Source: Selenomonas bovis DSM 23594 (GTDB lineage: Bacteria; Bacillota; Negativicutes; Selenomonadales; Selenomonadaceae). Taken from it: 64,000 nt of DNA. Both the position numbers and the translations under genes were made by a program. The DNA lies in the NCBI RefSeq assembly GCF_000381005.1, contig NZ_KB908379.1, positions 248,001 through 312,000 of the forward strand, read 5' to 3'. Positions 50,629 through 59,655 of this stretch are shown here, in pieces (within the stretch, counting starts at the first letter, position 1; each line of letters opens with the position of its first letter). The notes under the pieces are model-generated. The model worked only from the letters and a program-made list of their open reading frames with translations. It searched no databases and was not told the DNA's origin.

Positions 50629-51771
50629 TCAGTCCTTGACCTCGTCGCCAATCGTCGTCGGCGCGTCATCCTGCTCTTCCATGTAACGCTTGTAGATGGC
50701 GTTATCGCCATCGCGCTTCGCCTTCGTGATGGAGAGCGAAATGCGCTTGCGCTTCATATCGATGCGCAGGACCTTGACCTTGACGATGTCGCCGACATGC
50801 ACGGCCTCGTCTGCACGCTCGATGCGATGATCTGCGAGCTCGCCCATCGGGATGAGACCGTCGAATCCCGGCTCGATCTCCATGAAAGCACCGAAATCCG
50901 TCAGCTTGATGACCTTGCCCTCGATGTGGTCGCCCTCAGCGTACTTCTCCGCCTTGTCGAGCCACGGATCGCGCATCGTATCCTTGACGGAGAGCGAGAT
51001 GCGCTTTGCTTCCTTATCGACGTTCTTCACATAGACATCGAGCTCCTGACCGACGTGGAGCACGTCGCTCGGCTTGCTCACGCGATGCCATGCGAGGTCA
51101 GAGATATGAGCGAGACCGTCCACACCGCCGATATCAATGAACGCGCCGTAGTCCACGAGGCGCTTGACCGTGCCGTGCACCGTCTGGCCAGCCTCGAGCG
51201 TCGCGAAGACCTCTTCCTGCTTCTTCTCGCGCTCAGCCTCGAGGAGCTGGCGACGGGAGAGCACGAGACGCTGCTTGCGCACATCGATCTCGATGGGCAG
51301 AGCCTCGACCGTCTGGCCGACGTAGATGGAGAGGTCCTTCACGAAGTGAAGCTCCATCTGGGATGCGGGGATGAAGCCGCGCAGGCCGTTGACGGAGGCA
51401 ACGAGGCCGCCCTTGACGACCTGCTGAATCTTCGCCTCGACCGTCTCGCCGCGCTCTTTTACACCTTCCATGTCCTTCCATGCAGCCATGCGATCTGCCT
51501 TGACCTTGGAAAGGAGGCCGCCATTCTCGCCGCCGAGGGAAACGATGTAGACATCGATCTCGTCGCCGACCTTGACGACATCCTCTGCGGAATCAGGCTC
51601 CGGATAAGCCAGCTCTTTTTTCGGAACGGGAATCTCCTGCTTGTAGCCGATATCGATAAAAGCCTCGCTCTTGTTGACAAGAACGACCTTGCCTTTCACT
51701 ACCTCGTGCTCCCGAATCTCCGGGCTGTTCTTCTCTTCTTCCTCTAAAAGGGTTTTCATATCCTCTGACAC
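50629..51771 (-). CDS. rpsA: 30S ribosomal protein S1-like protein (four S1 domains)
   Basis: The 380-residue protein contains four S1 RNA-binding repeats (about residues 20-90, 105-175, 190-260 and 280-350), e.g. GTVKRLVDYGAFIDIGGVDG and GKVIKLTDFGAFMEIEPGFDG. That is the Firmicute form of S1. GTG at 51771 is taken as the start: AGGAGG lies 10 nt upstream, and ATG at 51759 would be only 2 nt after a weak site. It overlaps the end of ispH by 16 nt in another frame. In several relatives the two genes are fused. Confidence 0.93.
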   Translation of the reverse strand: MSEDMKTLLEEEEKNSPEIREHEVVKGKVVLVNKSEAFIDIGYKQEIPVPKKELAYPEPDSAEDVVKVGDEIDVYIVSLGGENGGLLSKVKADRMAAWKDMEGVKERGETVEAKIQQVVKGGLVASVNGLRGFIPASQMELHFVKDLSIYVGQTVEALPIEIDVRKQRLVLSRRQLLEAEREKKQEEVFATLEAGQTVHGTVKRLVDYGAFIDIGGVDGLAHISDLAWHRVSKPSDVLHVGQELDVYVKNVDKEAKRISLSVKDTMRDPWLDKAEKYAEGDHIEGKVIKLTDFGAFMEIEPGFDGLIPMGELADHRIERADEAVHVGDIVKVKVLRIDMKRKRISLSITKAKRDGDNAIYKRYMEEQDDAPTTIGDEVKD

Positions 51772-52583
51772 TTTTTATATACCTCCTTGATAATCCAGTC
51801 CGGTGTAGAAGCACCAGCTGTAATACCAATTTTTTCAATGTTGTCAAACCACGCGAGCTGAAGCTCTTCAGCCGTCTCGATATGGTAGGTACGACATGTT
51901 TTCGCGCAGAGCTGCGCGAGGCGCGTCGTATTCGCACTGTTCTTGCCGCCGATTACGATCATGACATCTACCTTCGATGCCAGTTCGCGCGCAGCGTGCT
52001 GCCTTTGGTCTGTCGCCGTGCAGATGGTCCGCATGACACGGATATCACGCGACTTGTCGAGGAGCGCGCTCACGATTTCTCGGAAACGCCCGCCCGAGAA
52101 GGTCGTCTGCGAGACGATGCCGAGCTTCGGCACGCTAAGAACAGCCGCAGCCTCCGCCACCGTCTCGACAACAGCCACGCTACCACCTGCCCACTGCACG
52201 ATGCTCTGCACCTCAGGATGTTCCTTCTCGCCGACGATGACGACGAAACGCCCCTCTTCCGCAAGCTCCTTCGCTGAGAGCTGCGCCTTCTTGACATGCG
52301 GACATGTCGCGTCAACGCACTCGAGGCCCATCGCCTCAGCCCGTGCATACGTCTCCGGCCCAACGCCGTGAGAGCGGATGATGACCCTTCCCCGCTTCAT
52401 ATCATCAAGGCTGCTGATGGTACCGACACCCTCTTCTTTCAGGCGCTCTACCATCTGCGGGTTATGGATGATCGGGCCGAGCGTACAGGCGGAGCCATCG
52501 GGAGCAGCATTCTCCCGGGCAATCTTGATGGCGCGTTTGACGCCATAACAGAAGCCCAGATAGTCTGCCAGAATGACTTCCAA
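51756..52583 (-). CDS. ispH: 4-hydroxy-3-methylbut-2-enyl diphosphate reductase IspH
   Basis: IspH is the last enzyme of the MEP isoprenoid pathway, with an iron-sulfur cluster. The three cysteine ligands are in YLGFCYGVKRA near residue 13, CVDATCPHVKK near residue 97, and RTICTATDQRQ near residue 194, with the conserved SHGVGP and NSANTTRL. TTG at 52583, 8 nt after GGGTGG, gives the standard EVILADYLGFCYGV start; an in-frame GTG at 52631 would add 16 unusual residues. Overlaps rpsA by 16 nt. Confidence 0.95.
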   Translation of the reverse strand: MEVILADYLGFCYGVKRAIKIARENAAPDGSACTLGPIIHNPQMVERLKEEGVGTISSLDDMKRGRVIIRSHGVGPETYARAEAMGLECVDATCPHVKKAQLSAKELAEEGRFVVIVGEKEHPEVQSIVQWAGGSVAVVETVAEAAAVLSVPKLGIVSQTTFSGGRFREIVSALLDKSRDIRVMRTICTATDQRQHAARELASKVDVMIVIGGKNSANTTRLAQLCAKTCRTYHIETAEELQLAWFDNIEKIGITAGASTPDWIIKEVYKKCQRI

Positions 52584-52713
52584 TCTATCAACCACCCGTA
52601 TGATTTGTTGCGAACCAGTATGATTCCTCACACCAATAACGCAATCTAAGTGTTAGTATATCATTTTCAGAGAAACTTGTATAGGGTGATTTCACTCCAT
52701 CAGGAAATTTTTT

Positions 52714-53331
52714 TCACGCACGAGATGGTGTTCCTGACGTAACCGAGGCCTTCATACGGGCGATCTCATCGAGGATTCCCTGCGAAAAAGCGGCGAGCTC
52801 CTCTTTCTTGCGGCGATCGCCCGTAAACGTTCTGGGCCTGCCGACGATGACTGTAAGCCGCGGCAGCAAACCGCCGTTTGCGAAAATCCGATCCGTGCCG
52901 AGGATGGCCGCGGGCACGACGGGCGCACCGGTGAGCGCGGCGATGAGTCCGACGCCCGCCTCCGCCTTGCGCATCTTGCCCGTACGGCTGCGCGTACCCT
53001 CGGGGAAGAGGCCGAGGCAATGGCCGAGTTTCAGGACTTCGACCGCCGTCTTGATGGCCGCGCGGTCCGCTGCGCCGCGCTTCACAGGGAACGCGTGGCA
53101 GGCGCGGATGGCAGCGCCGAAAACGGGATGCTCGAAGAGTTCCTCCTTCGCCATGTAGGCGACATGGCGGCGCATGAAGCACGCGAGAAACGGCGGATCC
53201 CAATTGCTCATGTGATTGGCCGCGAGGATGACCGCTCCCTGCTGCGGCAGGTTCTCCGCGCCGATGACGCGCGCGCGGAAGACGATGCGGAACAGCAGCT
53301 GGAATATGATCTTGAGCATGGCATAGAGCAT
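52714..53331 (-). CDS. plsC: 1-acyl-sn-glycerol-3-phosphate acyltransferase PlsC
   Basis: The 205-residue membrane-associated enzyme acylates lysophosphatidic acid. It has the catalytic NHMSNWDPP (H-x4-D), the substrate motif FPEGTRSRTG, and an N-terminal hydrophobic helix (LKIIFQLLFRIVF). ATG 53331 follows GCAGGTG and begins within the last codons of cmk; a second ATG four codons on is possible. Together with cmk, ispH and rpsA it forms a conserved Firmicute block. Confidence 0.94.
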   Translation of the reverse strand: MLYAMLKIIFQLLFRIVFRARVIGAENLPQQGAVILAANHMSNWDPPFLACFMRRHVAYMAKEELFEHPVFGAAIRACHAFPVKRGAADRAAIKTAVEVLKLGHCLGLFPEGTRSRTGKMRKAEAGVGLIAALTGAPVVPAAILGTDRIFANGGLLPRLTVIVGRPRTFTGDRRKKEELAAFSQGILDEIARMKASVTSGTPSRA

Positions 53332-53335
53332 ACGA

Positions 53336-53992
53336 TCACCTGCACATTCCGAGAATCTTCTCAACGACCTGCTCGATGGAGAGTCCCGTCGTATCGAGCA
53401 GCACGGCATCCGCCGCCTGCACGAGCGGGGAGATGGCGCGCTCGCTGTCCGCCTTGTCGCGCGCGGCGATGTCCTCCTGGAGCTTCGCGAGCTCGACGTC
53501 GTAGCCCTTTTCGCGCATCTCGCGGTAGCGGCGCTGCGCGCGCTCCTCGATGGAGGCCGTGAGGAAGATCTTCACATCGGCCTGCGGCAACACATGCGTT
53601 CCGATGTCGCGCCCGTCCATGAGCACGCCGCCCTCCTCCGCCATCGCCCGCTGCAGCTCGACCATCTTCTCACGCACGGGGCCGAGGGCCGCGACCTGCG
53701 AGACGATGCGGCTGACCTCCGGCGTGCGGATGTAGTCCGTCGCCTCCTCGCCGTTGACAAAGACATGCGTGACACCGTCATGGTAGGAGAGCCGCACGTC
53801 GATGTCCTTCACGACGGAGAGGATCAATGCGTCCGTCACCGGCGCCTTCTGCTGCAGCGCCTTCCAGGCGACGGCGCGATACATCGCGCCCGTATCGATA
53901 TAGGTATAGCCGAGCGCCTTTGCCGCGAGTTTCGCGACCGTGCTCTTGCCCGCGCCCGCGGGGCCGTCGATGGCAACAACTAGTTTCTTCAA
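53336..53992 (-). CDS. cmk: (d)CMP kinase
   Basis: The 218-residue kinase converts CMP and dCMP to diphosphates. Walker A is GPAGAGKST near residue 9; the CMP-binding region includes YIDTGAMYRAVAW and MDGRDIGTHVLPQADVK. The start is taken as TTG 53992, which is 8 nt after a perfect AGGAGG and gives the family start LKKLVVAIDGP; ATGs at 54022 and 54043 are upstream of that ribosome site. Confidence 0.95.
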   Translation of the reverse strand: MKKLVVAIDGPAGAGKSTVAKLAAKALGYTYIDTGAMYRAVAWKALQQKAPVTDALILSVVKDIDVRLSYHDGVTHVFVNGEEATDYIRTPEVSRIVSQVAALGPVREKMVELQRAMAEEGGVLMDGRDIGTHVLPQADVKIFLTASIEERAQRRYREMREKGYDVELAKLQEDIAARDKADSERAISPLVQAADAVLLDTTGLSIEQVVEKILGMCR

Positions 53993-54039
53993 GGAAATAT
54001 CCTCCTTTTCTTTTTCGTCCATGAGCCGCCGCCCGGCAA

Positions 54040-55353
54040 TCATTCTCCGCCAAAGCCCGCGAGCGTATCGTAGAACTCCGGGTACGAGATGCGCACGCAG
54101 TCCGGCCGCTCGATGATGACGCCCGCTCCGGCCGCGCCGAGGATCGCGAGCGACATCGCCATGCGATGGTCGTCGTAGCTGGGGACAGCGGCGCGCTGGA
54201 GCTGCGTGCCACCGTGGATCACGAGGCTGTCCGCGCCCGCCTCGACGCTTCCAGGCGCGAGCGCCGAGAACGTATCCGCGATGGCCTGCAGGCGATCGGT
54301 CTCCTTCACGCGCAGCTCGCCCGCGCCCGTGATGACCGTATCGCCCTCGGCGAAGAGCGCCGCGACGGCGATGACGGGGATCTCGTCGATGAGGCGCGGC
54401 ATGATGTCCTTGCCGAACGTCGTGCCGTGCAGCTTCGCCGCCGTCACGACGAGATCCGCCGCCGCCTCGCCGCCGCTCACGCGCTCGTTCGTGCGCACGA
54501 TGTCAGCCCCCATCGCCGCGAGCACATCGAGAATGCCCGTGCGCGTCTCGTTGACGCCGACGTTCTCGAGCACAATCTGACTCCCCGGCACAAGGGAGGC
54601 GAGCACGAGCCAGTAGGCCGCCGAGCTGATGTCGCCCGGCACCTCGATGGCGGCCGGCGCCTGCACCTCTGCCACGGGGCGGATCGTCACGGCCGTCCCA
54701 TCCTTCTCCGTCACGACGCCGAACGCCTCGAGCATGCGCTCCGTATGGTCGCGCGAGGTCACGGGCTCGACGACCGTCGTCGCGCCGTCCGCGAACATGC
54801 CGGCGAGCAGGAGGGCAGATTTCACCTGCGCGCTCGCGACGGGGCTCTCATAGCGCATGCCGTGGAGCTTCCCGTCCGGGGCGAGCACCGTGAGCGGCAG
54901 CAGCGTGTTCTGCGCGCGGCCGACGATCTTCGCGCCCATCGCGCTGAGCGGCTTCACGACGCGGCCCATCGGGCGCCGCGAGAGCGACGCGTCGCCTGTA
55001 AACGTCGCGAGGAAAGGCTGCGGCGCGAGCAGGCCGAGGAGCAGGCGCAGCGTCGTGCCGGAATTGCCCGCGTCGAGCACGCACGCCGGTTCCCTGAGGC
55101 CGTGCAGGCCGTTGCCCGTCACGACGAGCTCCGTCGCGCCGAGTTCCTCGACGGTCGCGCCGAGCGCGCGCATGCAGGCGACGGTAGAGAGACAGTCCGC
55201 CGCGTGGAGGAAGTTCGTGATGTGCACTGGCGTGCTGCCGAGCGCTGAGAACATCACGCTGCGATGGGAGATGGATTTATCTCCCGGGATATGGAGCCGC
55301 CCTTTGACGCCGTGGCGAAGCGGCCGGATTTCCTTCGTTTCTACCTGTTCCAT
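54040..55353 (-). CDS. aroA: 3-phosphoshikimate 1-carboxyvinyltransferase (EPSP synthase)
   Basis: The 437-residue enzyme joins shikimate 3-phosphate and PEP. It has GDKSISHRSVMFSALG at the N-terminus, the LDAGNSGTTLRLLLGLL loop, SRRPMGR, and the C-terminal RVKETDRLQAIADTFSA and SYDDHRMAMSLA. It is the aro gene missing from the aroC-aroK-aroB operon; here it precedes cmk. Confidence 0.97.
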   Translation of the reverse strand: MEQVETKEIRPLRHGVKGRLHIPGDKSISHRSVMFSALGSTPVHITNFLHAADCLSTVACMRALGATVEELGATELVVTGNGLHGLREPACVLDAGNSGTTLRLLLGLLAPQPFLATFTGDASLSRRPMGRVVKPLSAMGAKIVGRAQNTLLPLTVLAPDGKLHGMRYESPVASAQVKSALLLAGMFADGATTVVEPVTSRDHTERMLEAFGVVTEKDGTAVTIRPVAEVQAPAAIEVPGDISSAAYWLVLASLVPGSQIVLENVGVNETRTGILDVLAAMGADIVRTNERVSGGEAAADLVVTAAKLHGTTFGKDIMPRLIDEIPVIAVAALFAEGDTVITGAGELRVKETDRLQAIADTFSALAPGSVEAGADSLVIHGGTQLQRAAVPSYDDHRMAMSLAILGAAGAGVIIERPDCVRISYPEFYDTLAGFGGE

Positions 55354-55363
55354 GAGATACCCC

Positions 55364-56608
55364 CTAATCGTCGTTCCATACGCTGTAGCTGCCCGCCGCT
55401 ACGCCCATCGAGAACGCTGCCTGCAGGTTGTAGCCGCCCGTGAACGCGTCGACATCGACGAGCTCGCCCGCGAAATAGAGCCGCGGCACGAGGCGCGACT
55501 CCATCGTCCGCGGATCGATCTCCTTCACGCAGACGCCGCCCGCCGTCACGATGGCCTCCGTGAGCGGACGCGTGCGCGCGACCGTGAGCACGAGGTGCTT
55601 GAGCGCCTCGGCGAGGCGATGGCGTTCCTCCTGCGTCACCTGATGCACGAACTTCTCTCCGTCGAGATACGCGGCGTCGATGAGCACGGGAATCAGCCGG
55701 TGCGGCAGCAGGTCGACGAGCGCGTTCTTGACCTGCTTGCGCTGATATTTCTCGAAATCGCGCAGGATGCGCGCCGCGAGCTTTTCCGGCGTGAGTGCAG
55801 GCTTGAGGTCGATCTCGAGCTCGACGAAGGCGCCGTCCGCGAGCGCCTGCGCCGCCGTGCGGCTCAGGGAGAGGATGATGGGCCCCGTGACGCCGAAATG
55901 CGTGAACATCATCTCGCCGAACATCTCCTGCCGCTCCCTGCCATCCACGAGGAGCTTCACCCGCACATTGCGCAGAGAGAGACCCTGCACGTCCCGGGGC
56001 CAGTGCTCCTCCGTTTCGAGCGGCACGAGCGAGGGCAGGATGCGCGTGACCGTGTGGCCGAGCTGCCGCGCGATCTCATAGCCGTCGCCTGTCGAGCCCG
56101 TCCCCGGATACGACGCGCCGCCGACCGCGAGGATGACGGCATCCGCCGCGATCTCCTCGCCTGCCGCCGTGCGCACGCCCGCCGCGCGTCCCTCGCGCGT
56201 GAGCACCGCAGCGACCGCCTCGCCCGTGCGCACGGCGACGCCGAGCTCATGCAGGCGCGCGAGCATCGCCTCCACGCAGTCCGCCGCCTTGTCGCTCACG
56301 GGGAAGACGCGCCCGCCGCGCTCCACCTTGACCGGTACGCCCTGCTGCTCGAAGAAGCGCATGGCATCCTCGTTGTCAAAGGCGGCAAAGGCGCTGTTGA
56401 GGAACGCGCCGTTCCCCTTGAACTGCCGGATGAGCTCCGGCACAGGCGCGGCGTTCGTGAGGTTGCAGCGCCCCTTGCCCGTGATGAGCATCTTGCGGCC
56501 GACGCGCTGCATCTTCTCGAGCAGTGTGACCCGCGCGCCGTTCTCCGCCGCCGTGATCGCGGCCATCATGCCGGCGGGACCGGCGCCGACGACGAGGACG
56601 TCCTTCAT
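55364..56608 (-). CDS. HI0933-type flavoprotein (NAD(P)/FAD-dependent oxidoreductase)
   Basis: The 414-residue protein has an N-terminal FAD-binding dinucleotide motif VVGAGPAGMMAAITAAENGA, the family-specific GKGRCNLTNAAPV and GGASYPGTGSTGDGYEIA, and a C-terminal GGVCVKEIDPRTMESRLVP with GELVDVDAFTGGYNLQ. This is the YhiN/HI0933 family; its physiological substrate is unknown. ATGA overlap of 4 nt with the pseudouridine synthase gene. Confidence 0.93.
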   Translation of the reverse strand: MKDVLVVGAGPAGMMAAITAAENGARVTLLEKMQRVGRKMLITGKGRCNLTNAAPVPELIRQFKGNGAFLNSAFAAFDNEDAMRFFEQQGVPVKVERGGRVFPVSDKAADCVEAMLARLHELGVAVRTGEAVAAVLTREGRAAGVRTAAGEEIAADAVILAVGGASYPGTGSTGDGYEIARQLGHTVTRILPSLVPLETEEHWPRDVQGLSLRNVRVKLLVDGRERQEMFGEMMFTHFGVTGPIILSLSRTAAQALADGAFVELEIDLKPALTPEKLAARILRDFEKYQRKQVKNALVDLLPHRLIPVLIDAAYLDGEKFVHQVTQEERHRLAEALKHLVLTVARTRPLTEAIVTAGGVCVKEIDPRTMESRLVPRLYFAGELVDVDAFTGGYNLQAAFSMGVAAGSYSVWNDD

Positions 56609-57333
56609 CGCTCCACCCCCGCGAGTTCATAGAGCTGCGCGACCTCTGCGGCCGTGAGCGGCCGGTGCGCGCCGCGCCTGACGCCCGCGAGCGTGAGGCG
56701 CGCGAACGCGACGCGCTTCAGCGCGCGCACATCCGAGCCGACCGCCTCGAACATGCGGCGCACCTGGCGGTTGCGGCCCTCATGGATCGTGATCTCGACG
56801 CGCGCCTGCGCCGGATCGCGCTCGATGACGCGCACGAGCGCCGGCGCCGTCTTGCCGTCTGAGAGCTCGACGCCCTCCGTGAGTGTGATGAGCGCGGCTT
56901 CGGGCGGCGGCGGCGCGACGCGCGCGATGTAGGTCTTCTCCACCTGATAGCGCGGGTGCAGCAGGCCGTTCATCAGTGTCCCGTCATTCGTCAGGAGCAG
57001 CAAGCCCTCCGTGTTGTTGTCGAGGCGTCCCACGGGATAGATACGCTCCTTGACCTCCGGCAGCAGGTCGAGCACCGTGCGGCGGCCGCGCTCATCCTTC
57101 GCCGTCGAGAGATAGCCCTTGGGCTTGTTGAGCAGGAAATAGACATGCCGCTCGCGCGCCGCGAGCGGCTTGCCATCCACCGTGATCTTCACCTTCGCCG
57201 CGTCAAACTTCGCGCCGAGTTCGCGCACGCACGTCCCATTGACGTTCACGCGTCCCGCGAGGATCAGCTTCTCCGCGTTGCGGCGGGACGCGACGCCCGC
57301 CTGCGCCAAAATCTTCTGCAATCGTTCCTGCAT
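56605..57333 (-). CDS. rluB: Pseudouridine synthase of the RsuA/RluB family
   Basis: The 242-residue enzyme has an N-terminal S4 RNA-binding domain (RLQKILAQAGVASRRNAEKL) and the catalytic pocket GRLDNNTEGLLLLTNDG (Asp in the GRLD motif), followed by EKTYIARV and HEGRNRQVRRMFEAVG. It modifies a uridine in 23S rRNA (RluB) or 16S (RsuA); the sequence fits the RluB side better, but this cannot be settled here. Confidence 0.92.
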   Translation of the reverse strand: MQERLQKILAQAGVASRRNAEKLILAGRVNVNGTCVRELGAKFDAAKVKITVDGKPLAARERHVYFLLNKPKGYLSTAKDERGRRTVLDLLPEVKERIYPVGRLDNNTEGLLLLTNDGTLMNGLLHPRYQVEKTYIARVAPPPPEAALITLTEGVELSDGKTAPALVRVIERDPAQARVEITIHEGRNRQVRRMFEAVGSDVRALKRVAFARLTLAGVRRGAHRPLTAAEVAQLYELAGVER

Positions 57334-57342
57334 CGTTCTTCC

Positions 57343-58572
57343 TCACATTCCCAGTAACTGGCGAAGCCCATGCCAGACCGTCAGGAAAAAGGAGCGGCGC
57401 TGCGCGGACGCAGCCGCGACGAGATCCGTCGCCGCCACCTCTTTTCCTTCATAATATACATGCAATGTTCCAACCGTGTCGCCCGCCTGGATGGGCGCCT
57501 TGACCGCCTTGGGCAGCGACACCTCCTGCGTATAGCCTGACTTGCCGTCAACGACGGGCAGCACGATGCTCTCCGCGGCCTGCGCCTCGATGCGCCGCGT
57601 GCCGCTGCCGGAGACGGCGCAGCTGCCGACCTTCGTCCCCGCCTTGACGACTGTCACCGTATCGATCTGACGAAACCCATAGTCGAGCAGCAGGATGGAG
57701 TCGTTCCACATCCAGTTGCTGTCGAGCACGACGGCGACGAGCTGGATGCCGTCCCGCTTCGCCGCAGACACGAGGCAGCGCCCCGCCGCCTCCGTGTAGC
57801 CGGTCTTGACGCCGTTGCCGCCCTCGTAGAGCCAGAGCATCTGGTTCTCGTTGCGCAAGCGGTGCGTCTCATCCTTCACCCAAGGGAACGTGATCTCCTT
57901 CGTGCTCACGATCTCCTCGAATCCCGGCAGCGAATAGCCGTACGAGGCGATGAGCGCCATGTCGTGCGCCGTCGTGTAGTGCGCGTCATCCGGCAGGCCG
58001 TTCGCGTTGACGAAATGCGTATCCGTCGCGCCGAGTTCCTTCGCCTTCGCCGTCATGAGCCGGGCGAAGGCGTCGACGGAGCCAGCGATGTGCTCGGCCA
58101 CCGCGACCGTCGCGTCGTTGCCCGAGTGCAGCATCATGCCATAGAGCAGTTCCCGCAGCGTGATCTTGTCGCCGGGCGCGAGCCAGATGGTCGACCCCTC
58201 CGTGCCCGCCGCGTGTGCGCTCACCGTCACGACATCGTCGAGATTTCCTCGCTCGAGCGCGATGATGAGCGTCATGATCTTCGTCGTACTCGCGGGGAAG
58301 CGCCGCTCGTTCATATTCCGCTCGTAGAGCACCCGTCCCGTGCGCGCCTCCATGACGACAGCGCTGCGCGCCGTCACGCGCGGCAGCGCATCATCCGGTG
58401 AGAGCACGAGGCCCTCTACCTTCGGTGTATTCTGCGGCGCCTTGCGGATGATATCATCTGCGAGCGCCGCCGCAGCCTCTCCCGCCGTCAGCGAGAGCAC
58501 GAGGAGACAGCTGACCGCCGGCAGCAGCCAGCGTCGCCAGCGAGCCTTGGACGTCCTATGGTTTCTATTCAA
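57343..58572 (-). CDS. dacF: D-alanyl-D-alanine carboxypeptidase (DacF/PBP5 type)
   Basis: The roughly 409-residue serine peptidase trims peptidoglycan pentapeptides. The active-site motifs are present: PASTTKIM (SxxK, near residue 95), LHSGNDA (SxN), and NGVKTGYTEAAG (KTG). A C-terminal PBP5-like domain follows. The signal peptide reads KARWRRWLLPAVSCLLVLSL and is cleaved near EAAAA. TTG at 58572 is proposed as the start because the longer frame begins in a MITE relic (GTG 58614); this start is uncertain. Confidence 0.92.
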   Translation of the reverse strand: MNRNHRTSKARWRRWLLPAVSCLLVLSLTAGEAAAALADDIIRKAPQNTPKVEGLVLSPDDALPRVTARSAVVMEARTGRVLYERNMNERRFPASTTKIMTLIIALERGNLDDVVTVSAHAAGTEGSTIWLAPGDKITLRELLYGMMLHSGNDATVAVAEHIAGSVDAFARLMTAKAKELGATDTHFVNANGLPDDAHYTTAHDMALIASYGYSLPGFEEIVSTKEITFPWVKDETHRLRNENQMLWLYEGGNGVKTGYTEAAGRCLVSAAKRDGIQLVAVVLDSNWMWNDSILLLDYGFRQIDTVTVVKAGTKVGSCAVSGSGTRRIEAQAAESIVLPVVDGKSGYTQEVSLPKAVKAPIQAGDTVGTLHVYYEGKEVAATDLVAAASAQRRSFFLTVWHGLRQLLGM

Positions 58573-58605
58573 ACAAATATCCCAGCTTTCCCGATGTGAT
58601 TTCCA

Positions 58606-58634
58606 AGAAACCACTGATTCATTCGTAGCTTTTT
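58606..58634. mobile_element. Degenerate MITE-end relic upstream of the carboxypeptidase gene
   Basis: AGAAACCACTGATTCATTCG matches one end of the element family (compare 12499-12527). The right end is replaced by a T run. It supplies the spurious GTG of the extended carboxypeptidase frame. Confidence 0.5.
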
Positions 58635-58675
58635 TATTTTATCATCCCCCTCCCGCCTTGGCAAGAATGCCGCTC

Positions 58676-59638
58676 TCACTGGAATGTCTGCCAGGCATCC
58701 ATGACATCGAGAAACGCGCCATCGAAGCCGGCATCGATGATCTCATCGAGATAGGCATCCGCACTGCCGTAGAGGATGCGCCGCCAGGGGCGCGACCAAT
58801 ATTTCACGCGATAGCTGCCCGGCCACGCGGGATTCGGCTGCGCGAGCCAATCGGGGCGTTTTGCCGCCCAGTGCTTCTGCCAGTAAGGACGATAGTCGGC
58901 GGCCTCGCCGACGCTTAAATAAGCGAGCACGAGCCTGCGGCCGCCTTGCGGTTTTTCCTGAAGGCGCGCGACCTCCTGCCGCGTGAGCGGCGCTGCACCG
59001 TAATAGAGATCGATGATGAGCAGATCGGCCGGTGAAGCGCGCAGAGCCGCAAGATAGGCCGCGCGGCTCCCAAAACGGCCGGGATTGAGCAGGATGAGGA
59101 AATTGCGCACAGCCGCGAGCCGCGCGACGGAACGGCTGTTTTCTCCCGTGAGCGGCCCCTGCGGCAGCACGTCAAGCTCCCTGCGCGGCACCGTCATGCT
59201 CACATAGCCTGCCGCGCGGCCTTGCGCGCGGTCGGCCGCCGCGCTCGCCGCATCGCTCACATAGTCGAGCGTGAAGACCGCCTTGCCGGCTGCCAATGGC
59301 TTTGCAAGCATCGCCGCCAGATAGGCCGCCATCTCCGCGGATCTCGGCACGGCGGCGTCCTCCACCGACTCGTAGAATACAGATTCCGTGAGAAAGCCGT
59401 CGAGCGCGCCGAGGAGCCTCGCTACGTTTTCCTCCGGATTCTCCCTCGTCACCTCGAGCAGCCCGGCCGCGCCGTTGCCGACGAGCAGGAATCCCGGCTG
59501 CCGCGCCTGCGCGTAGCTGTGTATGTCAGCAACGAGGCGAACCATCTCCGTCTGCGGTGAAGGCCGCGCCTCGCAGCCGGAAAACAGCAAGCCGAAGCCA
59601 AGGCAGGCACAGAGCATTTTTCTGAAACGCAAATCCAT
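58676..59638 (-). CDS. GH114-domain lipoprotein (PelA-hydrolase-like)
   Basis: The 320-residue protein has a lipoprotein signal with lipobox LLFSGC (Cys21) and a GH114 TIM-barrel: the family signature VLAYLSVGEAADYRPYW near residue 235, then PDWLAQPNPAWPGSYRVKYW and the catalytic-side GFDGAFLDVMDAW near the C-terminus. GH114 enzymes cleave alpha-1,4-galactosaminogalactan; in PelA the same domain trims Pel. Here only this hydrolase domain is present; the deacetylase part of PelA is absent. The position directly after the barrel gene in a Pel operon supports a role in polymer processing. GGAGG is only 3 nt from the ATG. Confidence 0.85.
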   Translation of the reverse strand: MDLRFRKMLCACLGFGLLFSGCEARPSPQTEMVRLVADIHSYAQARQPGFLLVGNGAAGLLEVTRENPEENVARLLGALDGFLTESVFYESVEDAAVPRSAEMAAYLAAMLAKPLAAGKAVFTLDYVSDAASAAADRAQGRAAGYVSMTVPRRELDVLPQGPLTGENSRSVARLAAVRNFLILLNPGRFGSRAAYLAALRASPADLLIIDLYYGAAPLTRQEVARLQEKPQGGRRLVLAYLSVGEAADYRPYWQKHWAAKRPDWLAQPNPAWPGSYRVKYWSRPWRRILYGSADAYLDEIIDAGFDGAFLDVMDAWQTFQ

Positions 59639-59655
59639 GCGCCTCCTTTCCTCTT

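Noticed and set aside
50614-51747. A 377-codon plus-strand frame opposite rpsA
   Set aside because: Mirror of the S1 repeats; the repeat pattern belongs to the minus strand.
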